Program-made: the position numbers and the translations under genes
Part shown: piece by piece, positions 56,357 through 64,000 of the stretch
Layout: each line of letters begins with the position of its first letter
Position numbering within the stretch: the stretch's first letter is position 1
The notes under the pieces: generated by a model
What the model was told of the DNA's origin: nothing
The model's input: only the letters and a program-made list of their open reading frames with translations
The model's database searches: none
DNA from: Pseudomonadota bacterium
GTDB taxonomy: Bacteria > Desulfobacterota > Desulfobulbia > Desulfobulbales > Desulfocapsaceae
NCBI GenBank assembly: GCA_018817385.1
Contig: JAHIUA010000005.1
Span: forward strand, 62,001-126,000
DNA length: 64,000 nucleotides
Reading direction: 5' to 3'

Positions 56357-59300
56357 ATGGATACTGTAACACTTAGCATAAACGGCTGTCAGGTCGTTGC
56401 CGAAAAGGATCTCACCATCTTAGAAGTGGCGAGGCGATCCGATATTACCATTCCCACCCTCTGTCATGTGGAAGGAAAACCCTCGGATACCCCTTGCCTG
56501 ATGTGTGTGGTTGAGGTCGAGGGTAGGAATGAGTTGATGCGTTCCTGTGTAACCTTGGCCAAAGAGGGGATGGTGGTGAACACTGTTTCCGACAGAATCA
56601 CTGCTCACCGTCAGGAACGATTAGGCATCCTCGCAGAGACCCATTTCGGCGACTGTAAGGCCCCGTGTAACCTCACCTGCCCTGGTCAGATCAACGTCCA
56701 GGGCTATATTGCCCATGTGGCCAAGGGGCAGTATGAAGAGGCCTTGCGCCTGGTCATGGAGCGTAACCCCATGCCATTTTCAGTCGGCCGGGTCTGTCCT
56801 CGTTTCTGTGAAACAAGATGCCGACGTCTCCTTGTCGATGAACCTGTTTCTATCAATCACCTCAAACGTTTTGTGGCAGATTGGTGCATGACGCATGAGA
56901 TTGATCTCAAAATTTCTAAAGACGAACCCACTGGAAAACGAGTGGCCGTCATTGGAGGTGGTCCTGCAGGGCTCACAGCTGCCTATTTTCTCACCAGACG
57001 AGGGCATGATGTGACCATTTACGAGGCTGCTCCGAAACTGGGAGGTGCCCTTCGCTACGGTTTTCTTGAGTTCCGTATACCGCGTGATGTCCTTGATTAC
57101 GAGATTAATGCCATCCTTCGACTTGGGATTTCTGTGAAATTGAGTCAGAAATGGGGCAAAGATTTTACCATTCAATCTCTCAAGGATCAAGGCTTCGATG
57201 CCGTTTTTATCGCCTCTGGAACAGGTGTCGATATCCCTCTTAATATTAAGGGTTGTGTCAATCCCCATGTCTATTCAGCGATGAATTACCTGAGGAAGGT
57301 GGCCGAAGGGAAGAAACTTGATATGGGAAAACGGGCTGCAGTTATCGGTGGCAACAATATAGCCATGGAAGTAGCCCGTACCCTGTTGCGGCAGGGGGTA
57401 GAAGAGGTAACCGTTGTCTACCCGCAGGCCCGCTTAGAGATGCCCGCCCATCAGCGAAATATCAGAGAGGCAGGAAAAGAGGGGACTCAGTTTTTGCTTA
57501 TGGCTTCCCCTGTTGAGATCTGTGATGCAGGAAACAACCCCAGCCGCTTGAAACTTGAGCTGATCAGGATGAAACTTGGCAAGCCGGATGACCAGGGAAA
57601 ACGAAGTCCGGAACCCATCCCCGGTTCCACAAGTATCCTCCAGGTCGATTCCATTGTCTCGTCCCTTGGCCAACTTGCTGTCAGTGAACAGTTCGAAGGG
57701 GGAGAGCTGGAACAATCCATTGAACTTTCTCCCCGCAATACCATTGTTGCCAATCCGAGAAGTTCGCAGACCAATATCGATGGAGTCTTTGCGGGGGGGG
57801 ACGTCGCCAGCGGACCAAAATCTGTTATTCAGGCGGTGGTTTCTGCCCGAAGGGCGGTTGCCAATATTCATGCTTATATTATGGGTGTTGAAAAAGAGCC
57901 AGCCGATAACCGTTTCAATTTTAATCGGGGCAAGGGTTTTGATGATGTGGCTCTCAAAAACTTTGACGGTATCAAGGTCACACTGCGTGAAAAAATGCCA
58001 ACCAGGCCACCGGAAATCTGTCGTCAGGATTTTGACGAGGTCAAATTGGGTTTTACTGAAAAAATGGCACTCAGGGAAGCAGAGCGCTGCCTCTCCTGTG
58101 GCTGTACCGCCTTTGACCGTTGTGATCTGAAGCGACTCTCCATTGACTATAATGTCAATATCAATAAGACCGGAACGGGTACAACTCCTATCTATGGCAA
58201 GGATTACTCACACCCGGCCTTTATTATCGACCGGGACAAGTGTATCTACTGCAAGCGCTGTGAACGTTCCTGTGAATATGATGCCTTGGCAGTTTCTGCC
58301 GATACCATGGATGAGAAAGGACGTCCCCTGGGGCTGGTAATCAAATTTAAGGAGAACTGTGTCTCCTGTGGTGCCTGTGTCGATAGCTGTTCAACCGGAG
58401 CCCTCAACAAGAAGGCTCAGATTGTCCCTGTACAGGGAGAGGACATTAAAGAGGTTCGGACTACCTGTCCGTATTGCGGAGCAGGATGTCAGATGGTTCT
58501 CCGGGTTAAGGGAGACACCATATTAGAAGTGACCTCTGAGAAGGATCTGGCCCCTAATTATGGTGCGCTCTGCGTCAAGGGTCGACTGGGACACGAATTC
58601 ATTCAGCATAAGGATAGGCTGAAAAAACCGTTGATCCGTAAAAACGGTATGCTGGTAGAGACTACCTGGGATGAGGCCATGGAATACACGGCCAAGAAGT
58701 TTTTTGACCTCAAGGCCGAATACGGACCTGATTCCATTGCCGGATTCAGTTGCGCCCGGGCGACCAACGAGGAAAATTACCTCATGCAGAAGTTCATGAG
58801 AACATCCATAGGGACGAATAATATCGATCATTGTGCCCGCCTCTGACACGCTCCCACGGTGGCCAGTTTGGCCCTTACCTTCGGAAGTGGCGCAATGACA
58901 AATTCAATCATGGATTCCAGGAAGACGGATCTCTTTCTGATGATCGGTTCCAACCCTGATACCGGACATCCGACTATCGGTATGCGGATTCACCAGGCCA
59001 TCAAAAGGGGGGCGAAACTGATTGTTGTCGATCCTCGTAAGACAAGACTTGCTGAGAATGCCGATCAATGGCTGCGCATAATACCCGGCACTGATGTTGC
59101 TCTTTTAAATGGTCTCATGCACATTATTCTGGAAGAGGAGCTCTGGGATAAGAAGTTTGTGGAAGAACGGACCGAGGATTTTGATGAACTGGTCCAGGTG
59201 ATGAAAAAATATACCCCGGATCACGTCTCGAAAATCACCGGTCTGCCCACTGAACAGCTTTTCACCGTAGCCAGGATGTATGCTGCCCAAGGTCGTCATG

Positions 59301-60478
59301 CTATCTACCATGGCATGGGTATCACCCATTATGTTACCGGTACCGATCGGGTAAAATCCATTGCCAACCTGGCCATGCTCTGCGGAAAGGTTGGGGTTGA
59401 AGGGGGAGGCTGTAATCCTCTTCGAGGACAGAACAATGTTCAGGGTGCCTGCGATATGGGGGCCTTGTTTAATACCCTGCCAGGGTACACCTCTTTGGAG
59501 GATAGCGATCTCTTTGATCGGTATGAAGAGAAGTGGAAGGTCAAATTACCGCGTCGACCCGGAAAGCCTGCCACCGAGGTGTGGGATAATGTCCTTTCTG
59601 GTGATATTCGAGGGCTTTATGTCTTTGGGGAAGATCCTGCTGTGGCTGACCCCAATATTGGTCATGTCCAGAAGGCCTTGGAAAAAGTTGATTTCCTCGT
59701 TGTCCAGGATATCTTTCTCACAGACACGGCAAAGGCTGCCGATGTCGTTTTCCCTGCCGCATGTTTTGCCGAGAAAGATGGTACATTCTCCAATACCGAA
59801 CGCAGGGTACAACGGGTACGTAAGGCCGTGAATCCTCCAGGTGAAGCACGTCCTGACTGGCAGATCTTCCGTGATCTCTCTCACAAGATGGGTTACGACA
59901 TGGATTACACGTCTGCCGAGGATGTCTTTGAAGAGATTCGCAGCCTTCTCCCGCAATACAAGGGAATCACTTACAAACGTCTGGAAAAAGTCGGGCTCCA
60001 ATGGCCTGTACCCGATGAGAATCATCCAGGGACGCCCGTGCTGCATACCAAAAGTTTCACCAGAGGGAAGGGGCTTTTTATTCCGGAAGATTATATAGCA
60101 CCGGTGGAACAGATAGATGAAGAGTACCCGATGTATTTCACCACCGGACGTGATCTGGCCCGCTATAATTTCAGTTCCATGACTGGGAAGACCGCTGAGC
60201 TGAATGCCATCAGTCCACAGGCCAAGGCGGAAGTCAATCCAGTAGACGCAAAACGCATGAAAATCGCTGAGGGTGATTTGATTCGAATGACTTCCCGTCG
60301 TGGATCTGTAGAGATGCCGGCGACTATCACTGATCGCTCGCAAGAAGGTACTATTTTTACCACCTATAATCATATTGAAGCGCTGGTAAACTTTCTGACT
60401 CTGGATGCCCTGGATCGGTTGTCCAGGAGTCCTGAGTATAAACTTTGTACTATCAAGGTCGAAAAGGTCAATGCCTGA
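56357..60478 (+). CDS. fdhA: selenocysteine formate dehydrogenase fused to NuoG-like and GltD-like modules
   Basis: One 1373-residue selenoprotein spanning an in-frame TGA at 58844-58846 (residue 830). Order: [2Fe-2S] domain with Cys 36, 47, 50, 64; GltD/NfnB-like module (DCKAPCNLTCPG near 98; FAD fold GGGPAGLTAAYFL near 200; second nucleotide fold GGNNIAMEVARTLL near 330); [4Fe-4S] ferredoxin region (CIYCKRCERSC near 629; CVSCGACVDSC near 668); molybdopterin domain with CPYCGAGCQ near 705, then DHCARL-U-HAPTVASL. The reading frames before and after the TGA are in register. It would interconvert formate and CO2, with electrons to NAD(P) or the HdrA-MvhD relay. No strong ribosome site; a 2Fe-2S start is canonical. 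Confidence 0.92.
58858..58879 (+). promoter_or_regulatory. candidate SECIS hairpin for fdhA UGA
   Basis: Eleven nt after the UGA, GGT-GGCC-AGTTT-GGCC-CTT-ACC can fold: GGCC pairs with GGCC around a 5-nt loop, extended by GGT/ACC across a CTT bulge. Position and bulge match bacterial SECIS elements read by SelB. Confidence 0.6.
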
Positions 60479-60526
60479 CGATCTGTCAAATAACATACCA
60501 CCCAGGTATTAGTTAGGAGTAACATT

Positions 60527-63500
60527 ATGGGTAAAGCAATGCTGCACAGGGAAGGGGCTGTGATGATACTCGGCGGAGGTATCGCCGGTATTCAGGCCGC
60601 CCTGGATATGACCGAGCTTGGTTATTATGTCTATCTGGTTGAAAAATCACCTGCTGTTGGTGGTGTTATGGCCCAGTTAGATAAGACCTTTCCGACCAAT
60701 GACTGCTCGCTCTGAATCCTGGCGCCTAAGCTGGTAGAGGCCGGTCGGTCTCCCAATATAGAGATGGTCACCAATGCAGATTTTCTTGCCTTGGAAGGAA
60801 CACCTGGAAATTTTACTGCTAAACTGAATATTCGTCCGCGCTATATCGATGCGGATGCCTGTACAGCCTGTGGGCTCTGTACCCAGTACTGCCCAAAGCA
60901 TCATGTGGATCCTTATAATGAAGGGTTGGCCATCACACGACCCATCCACATTGACTATGCCCAGGCCGTGCCGGCAACCTATTATATCGATCCATCGTCC
61001 TGTATGTATCTGCAGCACGATACCTGTCAGATCTGTGTCCCCGTCTGTCAGAGTCATGCCATCAATTTCAACCAGAAGCCTGAAGCCCGCGATCTGAAGG
61101 TCGGAGCAGTGATTCTTTCTCCGGGATTTGGCAAAATTGCGCCAGAGACCCTGGCCAAATATGGATATGGCACACATCCAGATATTGTTACCGCCTTTGA
61201 ATATGAGAGGATGACCACTGCCTCAGGACCGTTTTTAGGTGAGATCAAATGCTTCTCAGATGGTCGTCATCCGAAATCCATAGCATTTATTCAGTGCGTC
61301 GGCTCCAGAGATATCGGCTGCAACAACGGCTACTGCTCTTCGGTCTGCTGTATGTATGCCATTAAAGAGGCCCTGGTCACCAAGGAACATGATCCGGAAG
61401 TGGATATCACCATCTACTACATGGATATCCGTACCCAGGGCAAGGACTTTGATGCGGCTCGGCAGCGTGCAGAGGCCATAGGTATAAAATTTGTCAGGGC
61501 CAAGGTGGCAGATATCACCCCTTGGCATAATCATCTCAAACTGACTTATGCTACCCTTGATGGTCAGCATAAATTTGAATCCCACGACATGGTCGTTCTT
61601 TCTGTGGGTCTGGAATCTCCGAAAGACGCAGAAAAGATAGCGGATATAACCAAGATCGATCTCAATCATTACAACTTCTGTAAGACTGACACCTTTTCTC
61701 CCCTGCAGACCAGCCAGGAAGGAATTGTTGTTGCCGGTGCCTTCCAAGGCCCCAAAGATATTCCTGAGTCCGTAACCCAGTCTTCTGCCGCCGCCTCTCT
61801 GGCCTCCTCTGTGCTCCAAAAACAGCGAGGGAAGGGGACAGTCAATAAAGAATATCCCGAAGAACTGGTTCTTGCCGCTGACGATGAGGTACGGATAGGT
61901 GTCTTTGTCTGCCACTGCGGCATTAATATCAGTTCTGTTGTCAATTGCCCTGATGTTGCCGAGGCTGCCGGGGGCCTGGAAAATGTCGCCTATTATACCG
62001 AGAATCTCTACTCTTGTTCCCAGGATGCCCAGGAGCAGATCAAGAAAACTATTAAAGATAAAAAGCTGAATCGGGTTGTCATTGCCGCCTGTTCGCCAAG
62101 GACTCACGAACCCCTCTTTCAGGAGACCCTGAAGGATGCTGGTTTGAACCGGAATCTCTTTGAGATGGTCAATATCCGTGATCAATGTTCCTGGGTCCAT
62201 GCCAACGAACCGGAAGAGGCCACGCAAAAATCAAAGGATCTGGTACGGATGGCCGTTTCTAAGGCCGCTCACATTCAGCCTTTGCCTGAGCAGACTGTTC
62301 CTGTTACCCCCAAAGCCATTGTTCTTGGCGGTGGTGTGGCCGGAATGACAGCTGCTCTCTCCCTTGCTGATCAGGGTTTTGCTTCTGTTCTCATCGAGAA
62401 ATCTGCACAGATTGGTGGGAATCTCCAGAAACTGAAAAATACCCTGGCCGGTGATGAGGTCGGAGGATATCTGAAGACCCTCTCCGATAAGGTGAAGAAG
62501 TCCAAGAAAATTGATGTCATCACTGATGCACGGCTTGCCCAGACCGCTGGTTTTGTCGGCAACTTTTCCTCAGTGATCGAGAGCGGAACGGGGGCGAAGA
62601 AGACAGAACTGACCGTTGATCATGGGGTCATCATTGTAGCAACCGGTGGTCACGAGCATCGTCCGGATAAATATCTGCTTGGCAAATCGAAGAAGGTTGT
62701 TACCCAGCAGGAACTGGAAGCACAACTGGCCGGGCGAGCCAAGAATCGGGCCCCTGATTCCATTGTCATGATTCAATGTGCCGGTTCCCGTGGTGATGAT
62801 CTGAACTATTGCTCCAAGGTCTGCTGTAACCATGCCATTAAAAATATCCTGAAGGTTAAGGAGATCAATCCGGATTCTCAGATTATCGTCCTCTATCGGG
62901 ATATGCGTACCTACGGCTATGCTGAAGATGCCTATCGTGAGGCGCGTAAGAAGGGAGTTGTTTTTATCCCCTATGAGATGGATCGAAAACCGGAAGTGAT
63001 CGAGAAGTCTGGAAAAGTTCAGGTGGACTTTTTTGATTCCATTATGCAGGAAGAGGTGAGTCTTCAGCCTGATCTGGTGGCACTGTCGGTGGGCATTGTT
63101 CCCGACGGCACCGACGAATTGTCCAAGATGTTGAAGTTGCCTGTCACTGCTAATGGCTTCTTCCTTGAGGCCCACGTCAAGCTGCGTCCTGTGGAACTGG
63201 CAGTGGAGGGTATCTATGTCTGTGGCCTTGCCCACGGCCCGAAACCTGTAGATGAAACCATTGCCCAGGCCCAGGCTGCTGCAGCCAAGGCCGCGATTCC
63301 TCTGGTAAAGGGGTACGTAAAGGTTGATCCCATTGTTTCCCGTGTGGAACAGGATGCCTGCATTGGTTGTGGACTCTGTGTCAGTCTCTGTCCTTATGGG
63401 GCCATTCAGATGAAAAAGGTGGACAAGAAACGCAAGGCCGAGACCATTTCGGCTTCCTGCAAGGCCTGCGGAATTTGTGCTTCTCACTGTCCTACCTTTG

Positions 63501-63604
63501 CCATTTCCATGGGCGGTTTTACCAATGAACAGCTCATTTCTCAAATTGAGGCCTTTGGCAACAAAAAGGTCGAGAAAAAGGTCAAGGAAAGGGTCTTGGC
63601 CTGA
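60527..63604 (+). CDS. hdrA: HdrA, heterodisulfide reductase-type flavoprotein with selenocysteine
   Basis: A 1025-residue protein read through a TGA at 60713-60715 (residue 63), in the conserved FPTNDCS-x-C-ILAPK position where HdrA usually has Cys. Two FAD/NAD halves are seen: [13 protein letters not shown] near residue 11 and [15 protein letters not shown] near residue 600. Ferredoxin motifs are [12 protein letters not shown] near 112 and [16 protein letters not shown] and [16 protein letters not shown] near 945 and 978. HdrA is the electron-bifurcating flavin centre of Hdr-Mvh and Hdr-Fdh complexes. GGAG precedes the ATG. HdrB and HdrC are not in view. Confidence 0.93.
60724..60741 (+). 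promoter_or_regulatory. candidate SECIS hairpin for hdrA UGA
   Basis: GCCT (60724-60727) pairs with AGGC (60738-60741); inside, AAG is bulged and CT-GGT-AG closes a 3-nt GGU loop. The GGU apex starts about 17 nt after the UGA, near the usual bacterial spacing. Confidence 0.55.
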
Positions 63605-63699
63605 AACGGTATTGCCTGACAGGGAAAAATAATGAGGGGGCGCTCCTGGTTTTCTTCCTTGTTTGGCAACTGATTAGAGTGCGTAGCAACTGTTTAGAC

Positions 63700-63718
63700 G
63701 CTTGTATCCCTCAAGGGC
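63700..63718 (+). repeat. CCCTCAAGGG hairpin upstream of mvhD
   Basis: A copy of the element at 54701-54721: GCTTGTATCCCTCAAGGG agrees with GCTTACACCCCTCAAGGG at 15 of 18 positions. It sits 47 nt before the mvhD ATG. Confidence 0.45.
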
Positions 63719-63764
63719 TACCCAAAAGAGTCTTTTAGAGTTAGAGATATATGGAGAAGAACTA

Positions 63765-64000
63765 ATGTCAGAGAACACTTTCAGCCCAAAGATCCTTGGG
63801 TTCCTCTGTAACTGGTGCTGTTACGCGGCCGCAGATGCAGCGGGGATTTCCCGTTTTCAATACCCGCCAAACCTTCGCACGATCCGGGTGATGTGTACCG
63901 GCAGGATTGATCCCTCCTTTGTCCTCAAAGGGTTTCTGGAGGGGGCGGATGCCATCTTCAGCGGCGGCTGACAACTTGGCGAATGTCATTACCAGGTCGG
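63765..64000 (+). CDS. mvhD: MvhD-family selenoprotein (methyl-viologen-reducing hydrogenase delta subunit), partial
   Basis: The first 78 codons of a MvhD/FrhD protein, cut by the window edge. [18 protein letters not shown] near residue 10 corresponds to the usual FxCNWCSY start; [18 protein letters not shown] near residue 44 is also typical. An in-frame TGA (63969-63971) falls exactly where MvhD has the Cys of GCxxGDCHY, giving GG-U-QLGECHY. MvhD carries a [2Fe-2S] cluster and passes electrons to HdrA. GGAGAAG precedes the ATG. At the edge, ACC-AGGTC-GG is the apparent start of a SECIS stem; the rest is outside the window. Confidence 0.85.

Noticed and set aside
58844-58859. Two separate genes or a pseudogene at the fdhA TGA
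   Set aside because: The frames before and after the TGA are identical and the molybdopterin-domain motif continues; TGA sits at the known Sec position.
59546-60496. Reverse-strand 316-codon frame over fdhA
   Set aside because: It lies entirely opposite a well-supported gene and has no recognisable domain; an effect of codon usage.
60713-60764. hdrA as a 62-residue fragment plus a truncated gene
   Set aside because: The frame is the same on both sides and the HdrA family motif spans the TGA.

Overview
The window looks like chromosomal DNA of an anaerobic, selenium-using, Gram-negative sulfate-reducer-type bacterium, most likely Desulfobacterota (a Desulfobulbales-like lineage). This rests on an operon of Wood-Ljungdahl (CODH/ACS) genes, a formate dehydrogenase/HdrA/MvhD block with in-frame UGA codons, KdsB (so LPS is made), and a TonB-dependent receptor with many c-di-GMP proteins. 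No rRNA, tRNA, CRISPR array, insertion sequence or prophage was seen.

Layout. 1-5.9 kb: alpha/beta hydrolase, metallo-beta-lactamase-fold hydrolase, YchJ, a small membrane protein, the PEP-synthase regulator PpsR, a cysteine-cluster protein overlapping a queuosine-tRNA mannosyltransferase-like enzyme, and a shikimate kinase. 6.5-9.2 kb: a PilB/MshE-type ATPase with an HDOD protein. 9.2-16.4 kb: phosphoglycerate mutase (preceded by a degenerate copy of its own 5' end), a cold-shock protein with a clear terminator, an unrecognised 570-aa protein coupled to a sensor kinase, and a DUF4126 membrane protein. 16.7-26.2 kb: glycogen branching enzyme, YqgE, a YkgJ-type protein, RlmH, RsmJ, KdsB, malate dehydrogenase and a YvcK/CofD-like protein with a long C-terminal extension. 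26.4-33.3 kb: HrpA and PriA, the latter preceded by a chain of tiny overlapping reading frames. 33.4-40.5 kb: a tightly coupled minus-strand operon (TonB-dependent receptor, YfiR-like protein, hybrid histidine kinase with two receivers and HPt, REC-GGDEF-EAL protein). 40.8-46.2 kb: a Cys-rich unknown, an HDOD-GGDEF protein, a KamA-family radical SAM protein and malic enzyme.

46.7-64.0 kb is the most striking part: folD, cooS, a metF-acsD fusion, acsB, acsC, then three consecutive genes each interrupted by an in-frame UGA where selenocysteine (or its cysteine equivalent) is expected. These are a 1373-residue formate dehydrogenase fused to NuoG-like and GltD-like modules, a long HdrA, and MvhD, which is cut off by the window edge. 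Conceptually, CODH/ACS, the corrinoid protein and the MetF and FolD activities interconvert acetyl-CoA with CO2 and C1-tetrahydrofolate. The Fdh-HdrA-MvhD block would link formate, NAD(P)H, ferredoxin and a disulfide or other acceptor by flavin-based bifurcation or confurcation. Formyl-THF synthetase, the AcsE methyltransferase, CooC and HdrBC are not in the window.

The main points for follow-up are the consecutive trio of predicted selenoproteins with candidate bacterial SECIS hairpins; the MetF-AcsD fusion joined by a TolA-like Ala/Lys/Glu helix and carrying an internal Shine-Dalgarno and ATG; a shared CCCTCAAGGG hairpin upstream of acsC and mvhD; and the vestigial duplicate of the gpmI 5' end.
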